Positions 46,001-54,699 of a stretch of DNA of 64,000 nt are shown here, piece after piece. The notes beneath the pieces are model-generated. The model was given only the letters and a program-made list of their open reading frames with translations. It did no database searches and was not told the origin of the DNA. Source of the stretch: Mycolicibacterium tusciae JS617 (lineage in GTDB: Bacteria; Actinomycetota; Actinomycetes; Mycobacteriales; Mycobacteriaceae); assembly GCF_000243415.2 (NCBI RefSeq), contig NZ_KI912270.1, positions 1,116,001 to 1,180,000 on the forward strand, read 5' to 3'. The position numbers and the translations under genes were made by a program. Every line of letters begins with the position of its first letter. Position 1 is the stretch's first letter.

Positions 46001-46602
46001 GCGGTACGCAACGACGCACAGAACACCGGCAGCGCCCTGGCGCCGGCTTCCTCGATGGCCCGGCAGAGCGCATCGACATAGCCGGTGTTCCCGGCGAGGT
46101 GCTGCGCGCGGTAATACAGCACCGCAATGGTCGGTCCCGCGTTGGCCGCCGATGCCCGCTCGAGGACGCCCCAGCTGGGGGTGGTGGCCGGAGGTGCGAA
46201 GCCGAACCCGGTCATCAGCAACGTGTCGCAAAGAAACGCGTGCAGCTGCCGAAGGTTATCGACCCCGCCCTGCGCCAGGTAGACGTGTGACTGCAGCGCG
46301 ACACCAGCAGGCGTCGTGGAATGGCCCATCAGCTCGGCGTCCGGTGACTGCTCGCCGCTGACCACGACGGTCGGCACGCCGCCGGCTTCCAGCGCGTCGA
46401 TGCCGTCCTGCCAGGCGCGGTAGCCGCCGAGAATGCGGACGACGACGATGTCGGCGCCACCCACGAGTTCGTCGAGCTCGCCGTCGATCAGCCGAGACGG
46501 ATTCGCCCATCGATAGCCGGCGCCGCTGGCACGGGCGGTGATCAGGTCGGTATCGGATGTCGACAACAGCAGGACCGTCGGCGATGGAGTCGGCTGAGTC
46601 AC
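43018..46602 (-). CDS. cobN: Cobaltochelatase subunit CobN
   Basis: A 1194-residue large subunit of the aerobic, ATP-dependent cobaltochelatase that inserts cobalt into hydrogenobyrinate a,c-diamide, working with CobS/CobT or ChlI/ChlD-like AAA subunits encoded elsewhere. [80 protein letters not shown] and [20 protein letters not shown] are conserved CobN/BchH blocks. The length is the usual one. GTG 46602 is the start. It is divergent from the AraC-type regulator and lies upstream of the PPOX genes in one direction. Confidence 0.97.
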   Translation of the reverse strand: [1194 protein letters not shown]

Positions 46603-46661
46603 CCACCATTACTACCCCACGATGCGGCGAGGCTCGGACTAGCGTGGAGAAGGTGAGCGCG

Positions 46662-47495
46662 ATGTTCGCGGCAGGCACACCTCATCGGTCGCTGCGCGGC
46701 GTGGTACTGCGCTACGAGGGCTACGCGGAGCGAGCCGCCGGCCCCGTCACATTCCGCGAGCTGCCGTGCACCTTCGTGCCGATCATCATCGACCTCGATG
46801 CGGGATGGACGGTCGCCCACCGGGAACACACCCGGACCGCACCGCTTCGGCTCGACTCTTTCGTCGCGGGCATCACCGACGGGCCCGTTCTGGTCGGCCA
46901 CGGCGGGTCGGCGCGCTGCCTGCAGGTCGACCTGACGCCGCTGGGGGCACGCCGGCTGATCGGTATACCGATGAGCGAATTGGCGAACCGGACGGTGCCC
47001 GTCGACGACGTCTTCGGCCGGTTCGGGCACCAACTCGTGCAGCGTGTCGGAGACGCCACGGATTGGCCTGCGCGATTCGCATTGGTAGACGCCGCGATCC
47101 GCCACCGCCTTGCCGAAGCCCCGCCCGTCGACGCTGAGGTGGAGTGGTCGCTGCGCCGCATCACCGACAGCGGCGGCACGGCCACGATTTCAGGCCTGGC
47201 CGGCGAACTGGGCTGGAGCCACCGCCGGCTGATTGCGCGCTACCGCGATGCCGTGGGCTTACCGCCGAAGCGCGTCGCGAGAATCGTCCGATTCGAGCGG
47301 CTCGCAGAACTGCTGGCCAGCGATTCGGCGACCGACTGGGCCGAGGCGGCCCTCGCATGTGGCTTCTTCGACCAGGCCCATATGGCCCGCGAGGTACGGG
47401 ACTTGGCCGACGTCACTCCGACGGAGCTGCGCGCGCAGACCGTAAATTCCGTCCAAGACATGGTGCCCGCGGCGGGCCTAGCGTCGCCGCTATGA
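46662..47495 (+). CDS. AraC-family transcriptional regulator
   Basis: A 277-residue regulator with a variable N-terminal sensor domain and a C-terminal double helix-turn-helix: ISGLAGELGWSHRRLIARYR, DAVGLPPKRVARIVRFERL, WAEAALACGFFDQAHMAREV. ATG 46662 was chosen because GGAGAAGG ends eight bases before it; GTG codons at 46644 and 46653 are alternatives. It overlaps the following VOC gene by four bases (ATGA), so the two are coupled. The regulated genes probably include its partner. Confidence 0.85.
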   Translation: MFAAGTPHRSLRGVVLRYEGYAERAAGPVTFRELPCTFVPIIIDLDAGWTVAHREHTRTAPLRLDSFVAGITDGPVLVGHGGSARCLQVDLTPLGARRLIGIPMSELANRTVPVDDVFGRFGHQLVQRVGDATDWPARFALVDAAIRHRLAEAPPVDAEVEWSLRRITDSGGTATISGLAGELGWSHRRLIARYRDAVGLPPKRVARIVRFERLAELLASDSATDWAEAALACGFFDQAHMAREVRDLADVTPTELRAQTVNSVQDMVPAAGLASPL

Positions 47496-47893
47496 CCGAA
47501 ACACTCACGTCGCACGGGGCTGTGCCGATCGTTCCCTTCACTGATCCGCGTGCCGGGATCAGTTGGCTCGAGCGGACCTTCGGCGCCGTCGCGACGTTGG
47601 TGGTTCCTCCCGAGGCCGACCAACCGCTCAAGCACGCCGAGGTGAAGGTCGGCAACGGGCTGGTGATGATCGACGACGCAGACCGCACGGACAGCCCGTT
47701 CGCGCTACCGGGGCCGGTGGTGCTCTACGTGGTGGTCGACGACCCCGACGCGCTGCACGACCGCGCGGTTACGGGTGGGGCCGAGATCGTCATGGGTCTG
47801 ACCGACCAGGACTACGGCTCACGCGAGTTCGCCGCCCGCGACCCGCACGGCAACGTGTGGTGCTTCGGGACCTACCGGCCGGGGCAGGATTAG
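47492..47893 (+). CDS. VOC-superfamily (glyoxalase/bleomycin-resistance-like) protein
   Basis: A 133-residue protein of the vicinal-oxygen-chelate fold in its PhnB-like form: VPIVPFTDPRAGISWLERTF, GNGLVMIDDADRTDS, VLYVVVDDPDALHDRAVTGG and DQDYGSREFAARDPHGNVWC. The last block contains the usual C-terminal acidic/His positions. It is translationally coupled to the AraC regulator. Function is unknown; such pairs often respond to an electrophile or small aromatic compound. Confidence 0.82.
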   Translation: MTETLTSHGAVPIVPFTDPRAGISWLERTFGAVATLVVPPEADQPLKHAEVKVGNGLVMIDDADRTDSPFALPGPVVLYVVVDDPDALHDRAVTGGAEIVMGLTDQDYGSREFAARDPHGNVWCFGTYRPGQD

Positions 47894-47994
47894 CGGCGGT
47901 TCCAGCGGTCGTAGGTGCTCTGGGAATACGGCAGCAGTCCAAGGGTGCCGATGAGCACCACCAACACGGCTCCGAAAACGATGAACTCGAACAT
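47890..47994 (-). CDS. 34-residue single-helix membrane peptide
   Basis: ATG 47994 is preceded by a good GGAAGGAA ribosome site. The peptide has one hydrophobic helix (FIVFGAVLVVLIGTLGLLPY) and a short polar, positively charged tail (SQSTYDRWNRR). The stop overlaps the convergent VOC gene by four bases. A perfect 18-bp dyad lies 25 bases upstream of the start. I do not recognise the family. The ribosome site, helix and upstream dyad together suggest a real, regulated small gene. Confidence 0.6.
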   Translation of the reverse strand: MFEFIVFGAVLVVLIGTLGLLPYSQSTYDRWNRR

Positions 47995-48018
47995 CGTCGT
48001 TCCTTCCTGACTTCGCTT

Positions 48019-48036
48019 ACTACACACGCGTGTAGT
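48019..48036. promoter_or_regulatory. Perfect inverted repeat upstream of the 34-residue peptide gene
   Basis: ACTACAC - ACGC - GTGTAGT, two perfect 7-bp arms. The spacing and symmetry suit a TetR-type repressor. It lies 25 bases upstream of the peptide start and in the 131-base gap between the peptide gene and the monooxygenase stop. Confidence 0.5.
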
Positions 48037-48125
48037 TATTTGGAACGTACGACTACCCGGGCCCGAAGTGGGCAACATGTGTGGCACGGATCACGAGAAC
48101 GCATAGTGTGGCGACCGTCACACAT

Positions 48126-49583
48126 TCAGGCGGTTCGGACATCGAAATGAGAGATGTCCGGAGTGGCAAGAAGCTCGCGGTGGCGAACCGGCCGCCACGG
48201 GAAGAGCTCAGGCAAGCCGTCCTTCCCCAGGTACCAGCTCTTGCATCCGGTCATCCAAATCGTCTGCGGCATCGCAGATTTCACCTGCTCGTTGTAATCC
48301 TTCGTTGCCGCGTCGGTGGGTGACATTGCGATGATGTCGCCGTTGCGGATCTTGTCGATCCACCACATCGCGTAATCGGCCTGGTTCTCGGCGATGAGGA
48401 CCAGCGACTGGTTGCCAATCGGCGAGTGCGGACCCATCAGCATGAACAGGTTCGGGAAACCCGGGACCGCGATCGAACGGTAGGCGTGCGGGCCGTCCTC
48501 CCACACTTCGTCGAGCGTCACGCCGTAGTCGTTGACGATTCCCATCGGGCGCACGTAGGCGCGGGCGTCGAAACCCGTGGCCAACACCAGCAGATCAAGT
48601 TCATGGAGCACTCCGTCGGAGGTCACGACTCCTCGCGGTTCGACGTGGTCGATCGCCTCGGTGACGAGATGCACTCCCGGCTTCTGGATGGACCGGTAGT
48701 AGTGGCCGGCCAGGATCAGCCGCTTACACATCGCGTGATAGTCGGGAGTGAGCTTGCGGCGCATCGCGGGGTCGCGTACCGACAGTTGCAGATTGAGCCG
48801 GCACAACAGAGCCATCAACCGCCTGTTCAGCCCCGCCTCGACAGCCGCACGACCCAGGGTGTTCTCGATATAGGTCTGCCAGAAGCGGTATCCCAGGTTG
48901 TTGAGGGCCGGCCAGCGCGCGAGCGCCGCCTTGGTCACGGTGCGGTAGCGAAGGTTGGGCGTTGGGTAAACCCACTGGGCCGAGCGCTGGAAGATCGTCA
49001 GTCCGCGGACCTTACCGCCGAGTTCAGCGGTGATCTGTACGCCTGTAGAACCGGTGCCTATCAACCCGATCCGCTTGTCGTGCAGCGAAATCGAATGATC
49101 CCAGCGAGATGAGTGAAACGTTGGCCCGGCGAAGCTGTCGAGCCCCTCGATCTGCGGATACCGGGGCACGCGCAGCACCCCGGTCGCGGTGATCAGCACA
49201 TCGAAGGCCTCCTCACCATCTGACGTGCTGACCCACCACCGCATGTCCTCAAAGCGTGCTGCGGTGACTTCGGCGCCGAACCTGATGCGCGGTGTGACGC
49301 CTCGCTCGTCGGCAACCTGCCGGAAGTAACGATGGATCTCCGGGCCCGGAGACATGAAACGCGACCATTCGGGATTGAGCCGGAACGAGTACGAATAGAA
49401 GCGAGACGGAACGTCGCAACTCAACCCGGGATAGGTGTTGTCGCGCCAGGTACCGCCGACATCGTCGGCGGACTCGTAGACGACGAAGCCTTCGATGCCT
49501 GCGTCCCGCAGTTTGACCGCCATACAGATGCCGGACATGCCCGCACCGATGATGGCAACCCTGGGGGTACGTCGTGTCGACAT
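48126..49583 (-). CDS. Flavin-containing (Baeyer-Villiger-type) monooxygenase
   Basis: A 485-residue FAD/NADPH monooxygenase. The first Rossmann motif is GAGMSG (13-18) and the second GTGSTG (176-181). Between them the Baeyer-Villiger fingerprint FAGPTFHSSRWD (151-162) is present. FNLFMLMGPHSPIGNQS-like sequence (residues about 390-405) is also typical. It probably inserts oxygen next to a ketone or oxidises a heteroatom; the substrate is unknown. Start ATG 49583. It is encoded downstream of the truncated binding-protein gene in the same direction. Confidence 0.9.
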   Translation of the reverse strand: MSTRRTPRVAIIGAGMSGICMAVKLRDAGIEGFVVYESADDVGGTWRDNTYPGLSCDVPSRFYSYSFRLNPEWSRFMSPGPEIHRYFRQVADERGVTPRIRFGAEVTAARFEDMRWWVSTSDGEEAFDVLITATGVLRVPRYPQIEGLDSFAGPTFHSSRWDHSISLHDKRIGLIGTGSTGVQITAELGGKVRGLTIFQRSAQWVYPTPNLRYRTVTKAALARWPALNNLGYRFWQTYIENTLGRAAVEAGLNRRLMALLCRLNLQLSVRDPAMRRKLTPDYHAMCKRLILAGHYYRSIQKPGVHLVTEAIDHVEPRGVVTSDGVLHELDLLVLATGFDARAYVRPMGIVNDYGVTLDEVWEDGPHAYRSIAVPGFPNLFMLMGPHSPIGNQSLVLIAENQADYAMWWIDKIRNGDIIAMSPTDAATKDYNEQVKSAMPQTIWMTGCKSWYLGKDGLPELFPWRPVRHRELLATPDISHFDVRTA

Positions 49584-49648
49584 GGTCAGCCCCTCCCGAC
49601 GGACAAAACGGTACGCCGGACGGGCGCAGTAATTCGCGTAATCGCCGC

Positions 49649-50095
49649 TCAGCGCTCGGAGACGAAGCCTTGGGCGAGCATCCAGTCGCGGGCGACGACG
49701 GCGGGATCGCGGCCCTCGACGTCGACCTGCTTGTTCATCTCGATGATCGCGTCGTTGGTGAGCGCAGCGGTCACGGGCGCGCTCACCTCGGCGATCTCGG
49801 GATGCGCGTCGAAAAACTCACGCTTCATCGTCACTGACGGGTTGTAGTGCGCGAAGAACTGCTTGTCGTCGGTGAGCACCTCCCCGAAGTCGCACTGGTC
49901 GCCATCGGCGGTCGCCTGGTAGATGATGCCGACCTGGAGCACCGGCGTCTGCGCCTGCGCCGGATCGAATCCGTAGGCGGCGGCCATGCCGGGATAGCCG
50001 TCCTGGCGAGCGCGAAACTCGGTGTCCACACAGGTTTTCGCAGCTGCGGGGTTGGTCTTGACCAGATCGGCGTACTGCGACAGCGTCCGGACACC
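49649..50095 (-). pseudogene. C-terminal remnant of a glycine-betaine-type ABC substrate-binding protein
   Basis: The last 148 codons of an OpuAC/ProX-type binding protein. [59 protein letters not shown] and LTNDAIIEMNKQVDVEGRDP are family blocks, ending VVARDWMLAQGF. The signal peptide and first lobe are missing. Upstream of about 50092 the open frame has no similarity, because the DNA there is the antisense of the truncated dioxygenase. A deletion has joined the two fragments. Confidence 0.75.
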
Positions 50096-50932
50096 GGTGC
50101 GCTCGCAACGATCAACGCCGCCTTGCTGGAACACAAGGTGATCTTCTTTCGCGATCAGCATCGCCTCGACGACGACACTCAGCTCGCCCTGGCGGCCAAG
50201 CTGGGCACGCCGACCACCGCGCATCCGACGGTGACGTCCCGTGGCACGAAATTGCTTCCAATCGATTCCCGCTATGACAAGGCCAACGCCTGGCATACAG
50301 ACGTCACATTCGTCGACCGAGTCCCGAAAGCATCACTGCTGCGCGCGATTTCGCTACCCGAGTACGGCGGCACCACCACGTGGGCCAACACGGAAACCGC
50401 GTACGCGAAATTGCCGGACCCGCTTCGGGCACTCGCCGACAGCCTGTGGGCGGTGCACACCAACGACTACGACTACGCCGCCGATGTCGACGGCAGGCAG
50501 GAGTTGGTGGCCGACACGGTGCGCGAGTATCGCCGGGAGTTTGTGTCCGACTACTACGAGACCGAACATCCGGTGGTGCGGGTACACCCCGAAACCGGAA
50601 AGCGGGTGCTGCTGCTCGGCCAATTCGTCAAACACTTCGTCGGCTTGGGTTCGACCGAGTCCGCGACCCTGTTCGGGCTACTCCAGGCCCGGATCACCAA
50701 GCTGGAGAACACTATCCGCTGGAGCTGGCAGCCCGGTGACCTCGCGATCTGGGACAACCGGGCCACTCAGCACTACGCCGTATCCGACTACGACGACCAG
50801 TACCGGCGGCTCAACCGGGTGACCCTGGCCGGTGACATCCCGGTCGACGTCTACGGCCAGCGCAGTCGCGCGGTCGTCGGCGACGCGTCGGCGTACTCAG
50901 AAGTGGTCAGCCCGGTGCGGTTGGCCAGCTGA
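50096..50932 (+). pseudogene. TauD/TfdA-family 2-oxoglutarate dioxygenase lacking its N-terminus
   Basis: About 278 codons of an Fe(II)/2-oxoglutarate dioxygenase. [40 protein letters not shown], the metal-binding HxD in [12 protein letters not shown], and the distal His with the 2-oxoglutarate Arg in [20 protein letters not shown] are all present. What is missing is roughly the first 20-25 residues. The open frame continues upstream, but only into antisense of the binding-protein remnant, and no suitable start codon with a ribosome site is near the junction. Probably inactive, though the catalytic core is intact. Confidence 0.72.
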
Positions 50933-50933
50933 T

Positions 50934-51236
50934 CTACAGCCGGCCCATCTCCCGCGACATCAGAGCGTTCTCCAGGTAGGCAGACCGCCGGGACTGGTAG
51001 CGCCGTGCCGGCGGTCGGGAGTCGCGCAACAGTGCGCTCATCACACCGGACACCGACTTGATCGCCGTGGCCCAGCGACCGAGCTTTACGCGTGGCGGTG
51101 CCCCCGCCGCTGCAGTGCTGAACAGCACCTGCTGCTCGGTAATCAGCGTCGTGCCCCCAGTTGCGGCTCCGACAGATACCGGCTACTCAGCAGTCGGTTC
51201 GGATGTCAGACGAACGGACGTCGTCAGATCGGTCAT
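50934..51236 (-). pseudogene. Small basic protein with an in-frame amber codon
   Basis: ATG 51236 has a strong GGGAGAGG ribosome site. Translation reads MTDLTTSVRLTSEPTAE, then TAG at 51183-51185, then continues in the same frame without another stop for 82 codons (LITEQQVLFSTAAAGAPPRV, SALLRDSRPPARRYQSRRSA, YLENALMSREMGRL). Third positions in the downstream part are GC-rich, as in real genes. It may be a nonsense-mutated gene of about 100 codons. GTG 51128 could start a 64-residue version. No family is recognised. It is divergent from cobG. Confidence 0.45.
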
Positions 51237-51378
51237 GGCCCTCTCCCACTGTGCGCGCCCGGCGCTGCCCGGGTTCCTACCAGGGAAAAGTACGAGCGCT
51301 GGGCATTTAGCACATGCGTAGGCGACTACCTCAGTTTGTGTGGTTAATACGCCAGCAACTCGGGCGTACGGTGAACTG

Positions 51379-52524
51379 ATGGCCAGAACTCGTGACCAGG
51401 ACGCCTGCCCAGGGGCGCTGCAGGTTCACCAGGCCGCCGACGGTGCGCTGGCGCGGGTGCGGCTTCCCGGCGGGATGATCTCCGCACAGCAGCTGGAGGC
51501 GTTGGCAACCGCGGCGGCTCGTTGGGCTTCCCCGGCAATGGAATTGACGTCGCGCGGCAACATCCAGATTCGCGCGGTGACCGATACGGCTGCGGTCGCT
51601 GACGCGTTGGCGGCCGCAGGCCTATTGCCTTCGGACTCACATGAGCGGGTGCGCAACATCATCGCCTCGCCGCTATCGGGCCGGGTGGGTGGCGCTGCCG
51701 ATATCCGCGGCCTCGTCACCGAACTCGACCACGCGATCCGCGCACAGCCCGCACTGGCCGGACTGCCAGGCAGGTTCCTGTTCGGCCTCGACGACGGGCG
51801 CGGCGATGTCAGCGGACTGGCGCCCGACGCCGGGATCCTGATCATCGACGATTCGGCGGCGCTACTGCTGGCGGGCCGGGACACCGGCGTACGGCTGTCG
51901 ATGCCGGACGCGGTTGGCGCGCTCGTGACGGTGGCAAATCGGTTCACCGCCAGTCGCGGAACATGTTGGCGCATCAGCGAGCTCGACGACCCGCAGCGGC
52001 TCCTGACGGACTTCGCGGTGACGGCGCGGGCCGGTGCGATGTGGCCACCGGTCACCAGGGGCCCGATCGGGTGGATCGAGCAGGAAGACGGCCGCGTCGC
52101 CCTGGGTGCAGCCGTTCCGTTGGGCGTGCTGAACGCCCGCGTCGCCGAATACTTCGCGGCGATCAACGCACCGATGGTCGTCACGCCGTGGCGCTCCGTG
52201 CTCGTCTTTGACCTCGACGACGAGGTCGCCGACGTCGCGCTGCGTGTGCTGGCGCCGATGGGTCTGGTGTTCGACGAGAACTCGCCCTGGCTGTCGATCA
52301 GCGCGTGCACCGGTAGCCCAGGTTGCGAACACTCCGCGGCCGATGTCCGATCCGACGCCGCGGCGGCTGTCGCCGAATGCCGCCGGCGCGCCGGCTCCGG
52401 AGACGAGCCCGCCGTCGGCCATCGACACTTCGTCGGCTGCCAGCGCGCATGCGGCAGCCCCGCAACCGGTGACGTGCTGGTCGCGACCGGAGACGGATAC
52501 CGGACGCGAGACACCCACCCGTAG
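51379..52524 (+). CDS. cobG: Precorrin-3B synthase
   Basis: A 381-residue Fe-S/sirohaem-type oxygenase of the aerobic cobalamin pathway, converting precorrin-3A to precorrin-3B. Two ferredoxin-like half domains of the nitrite/sulfite reductase family are visible (MELTSRGNIQIRAV; GVLNARVAEYFAAINA). The [4Fe-4S] ligands are Cys310 and Cys316 (ACTGSPGCEHS) and Cys354 and Cys358 (GCQRACG). ATG 51379 gives MARTRDQDACPG; the open frame upstream lacks similarity. It starts the cobG-cobH-cobIJ operon and is followed by cobH after 9 bases. Confidence 0.94.
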   Translation: MARTRDQDACPGALQVHQAADGALARVRLPGGMISAQQLEALATAAARWASPAMELTSRGNIQIRAVTDTAAVADALAAAGLLPSDSHERVRNIIASPLSGRVGGAADIRGLVTELDHAIRAQPALAGLPGRFLFGLDDGRGDVSGLAPDAGILIIDDSAALLLAGRDTGVRLSMPDAVGALVTVANRFTASRGTCWRISELDDPQRLLTDFAVTARAGAMWPPVTRGPIGWIEQEDGRVALGAAVPLGVLNARVAEYFAAINAPMVVTPWRSVLVFDLDDEVADVALRVLAPMGLVFDENSPWLSISACTGSPGCEHSAADVRSDAAAAVAECRRRAGSGDEPAVGHRHFVGCQRACGSPATGDVLVATGDGYRTRDTHP

Positions 52525-52533
52525 GGTGAGCGG

Positions 52534-53160
52534 GTGCTCGACTACATCCGCGATGCTGCGGAGATTTACCGGCAGTCGTTCGCGACGATCCGCGCCGAAG
52601 CGGACCTGTCGCGGTTCCCCGATGACGTCGCGCGCGTCGTGGTCCGGCTGATCCACACCTGCGGGCAGGTCGACGTCGCCGCCCACGTCGCCTACAGCGA
52701 CGACGTCGTCGCGAAGACCCATGCCGCGCTCGTCGCAGGCGCCCCGGTGTTGTGCGACTCGTCGATGGTGGCCGCGGGCATCACCAAGTCCCGGCTGCCT
52801 GCGGACAACGAAGTCGTTTCACTCGTCGCCGACGAGCGGGCGCCCGAGTTGGCCGACCGACTCGGCACCACGCGGTCGGCGGCCGGGGTCGAGCTGTGGG
52901 CCGATCGGCTCGGCGGCGCCGTGGTTGCCATCGGCAATGCGCCGACCGCGCTGTTCCGGTTGCTGGAACTCCTCGACGAAGGGGCCCCCACCCCCGCCGG
53001 CGTGCTGGGCGGACCGGTGGGGTTCGTCGGCTCCGCACAGTCCAAGCAGGAGCTGATCGAGCGGCCCCGCGGAATGTCGTATCTGATGGTGACGGGCCGC
53101 CGCGGCGGGAGCGCCATGGCTGCTGCCGCCGTGAATTCGATTGCGTTAGAACGCGAATGA
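52534..53160 (+). CDS. cobH: Precorrin-8X methylmutase
   Basis: A 208-residue enzyme moving a methyl group from C-11 to C-12 to give hydrogenobyrinate. [40 protein letters not shown] (with the catalytic His), [20 protein letters not shown] and [18 protein letters not shown] are the family blocks, in the usual order and length. GTG 52534 is the start. The stop overlaps the cobIJ start (ATGA). Confidence 0.96.
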   Translation: MLDYIRDAAEIYRQSFATIRAEADLSRFPDDVARVVVRLIHTCGQVDVAAHVAYSDDVVAKTHAALVAGAPVLCDSSMVAAGITKSRLPADNEVVSLVADERAPELADRLGTTRSAAGVELWADRLGGAVVAIGNAPTALFRLLELLDEGAPTPAGVLGGPVGFVGSAQSKQELIERPRGMSYLMVTGRRGGSAMAAAAVNSIALERE

Positions 53161-54635
53161 CAGCGAAGCGGGGAACGCTCTGGGGCGTCGGCCTTGGGCC
53201 GGGCGATCCGGAGCTGGTGACGGTCAAGGCGGCCCGGGTCATCGGCGCAGCCGATGTCGTGGCCTATCACAGCGCTCGGCACGGCAAGAGCATCGCGCGC
53301 GGCATCGCCGAGCCGTACCTGCGCGCGGGCCAGATCGAGGAACATCTGCTCTATCCGCTGACCGTCGAGACCACCGACCATCCCGGTGGCTACGCCGGCG
53401 CGATCGAAGACTTCTACCGCGAGTCCGCCGACCGGATCGCCGTCCACCTCGACGCGGGCCGCGACGTCGCGCTTCTCGCGGAGGGCGATCCGTTGTTCTA
53501 CAGCTCCTACATGCACATGCATACCCGGCTCACCGAGCGATTCGACGCGGTGATCGTTCCCGGCGTCACATCGGTGAGTGCCGCATCGGCGGCGACCGGC
53601 ACCCCCCTCGTCCAGGGTGACGAGGTGCTCACGATCCTGCCAGGAACGCTGGCGGCCGACGAACTCAAGCGAAGGCTGGCAGACACCGACGCTGCCGTCA
53701 TCCTCAAGCTCGGACGCTCGTATCCCGCCGTGCGCGAAGCGCTTTCAGCGACCGGCCGTCTCGATGAGACCTTCTACGTGGAGCGCGCCAGCACGCAGGC
53801 GCAGCGGGTGCTGGCCGCCGCTGACGTGGACGAGGCATCGGTGCCGTACTTCTCGCTGGCGATGCTGCCGGGAACGCCGCGCCGCGCGCCGGAGCACGGC
53901 AGTGTCGCTGTGGTCGGACTGGGCCCCGGCAATACCGACTGGATGACACCGCAGAGCCGCCGTGAGTTGGCCTCAGCCACCGACCTGATCGGCTACGGCC
54001 CCTACCTCGACCGCGTCGGCATCCGGGATGGCCAGCGGCGCCATTCCAGCGACAACACCGATGAGCCCGCCCGTGCGCGATTGGCGTGCACGCTGGCAGA
54101 GCAGGGTTGCGCCGTCGCGGTGGTGTCTTCCGGCGACCCCGGCGTTTTCGCGATGGCGACGGCGGTGCTCGAGGAGGCCAAACAGTGGCCGGGGGTGGCG
54201 GTGCGCGTCATTCCGGCGATGACCGCCGCGCAGGCGGTCGCCAGCCGAGTCGGCGCACCGCTGGGACACGACTACGCCGTCATCTCGCTGTCCGACCGGC
54301 TCAAGCCGTGGGACGTGATCGCGGCGCGATTGACCGCCGCCGCGACGGCCGACCTGGTGCTTGCCATCTACAACCCCGCATCCAAGAGCAGAACCTGGCA
54401 GGTCGGGGCGATGCGAGATCTGCTGCTTGAACATCGCGACCCCGGCACACCCGTGGTGATCGGCCGTGACGTCTCGGGTCCTGCCGAACACGTCGGGGTG
54501 GTGCGGTTGGCCGACCTCGATCCGGCCGACGTCGACATGCGCACCCTGCTGATCGTCGGTTCGTCCCAAACCCAGTGGTACCTGAGCGACACTGGGGACA
54601 CCGTCTTCACGCCCCGCCGCTACCCCACCCAATGA
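53157..54635 (+). CDS. cobIJ: Bifunctional precorrin-2 C20- and precorrin-3B C17-methyltransferase
   Basis: A 492-residue fusion of two SAM-dependent tetrapyrrole methylases. Residues 1-243 are CobI ([39 protein letters not shown]). Residues 244-492 are CobJ ([46 protein letters not shown]). CobI methylates C-20 of precorrin-2, and CobJ contracts the ring while methylating C-17. The same fusion is known in M. tuberculosis. The start overlaps cobH by four bases. A long hairpin begins at the first base after the stop. Confidence 0.96.
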   Translation: MTAKRGTLWGVGLGPGDPELVTVKAARVIGAADVVAYHSARHGKSIARGIAEPYLRAGQIEEHLLYPLTVETTDHPGGYAGAIEDFYRESADRIAVHLDAGRDVALLAEGDPLFYSSYMHMHTRLTERFDAVIVPGVTSVSAASAATGTPLVQGDEVLTILPGTLAADELKRRLADTDAAVILKLGRSYPAVREALSATGRLDETFYVERASTQAQRVLAAADVDEASVPYFSLAMLPGTPRRAPEHGSVAVVGLGPGNTDWMTPQSRRELASATDLIGYGPYLDRVGIRDGQRRHSSDNTDEPARARLACTLAEQGCAVAVVSSGDPGVFAMATAVLEEAKQWPGVAVRVIPAMTAAQAVASRVGAPLGHDYAVISLSDRLKPWDVIAARLTAAATADLVLAIYNPASKSRTWQVGAMRDLLLEHRDPGTPVVIGRDVSGPAEHVGVVRLADLDPADVDMRTLLIVGSSQTQWYLSDTGDTVFTPRRYPTQ

Positions 54636-54699
54636 GCGTCGAGACTGCTGGCAGATCGCAATATCATCCGGGATCGCGATCCTGCAGCAGTCTCGACGC
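54636..54699. terminator. Long hairpin after cobIJ
   Basis: GCGTCGAGACTGCTG (54636-54650) pairs perfectly with 54685-54699, and inner arms around GCAG-ATCGC and GCGAT-CCTGC extend the stem to about 24 bp with one small internal mismatch. It begins immediately after the cobIJ stop. There is no clear T-tract. It probably ends the cobG-H-IJ transcript, or belongs to a dispersed palindrome family. Confidence 0.5.

Noticed and set aside
51237..51378. Possible cobalamin riboswitch upstream of cobG
   Set aside because: The leader contains GC-rich short hairpins and CCACTG/AGGGAA-like pieces, but not the ordered B12-box core and paired elements of a cobalamin riboswitch.
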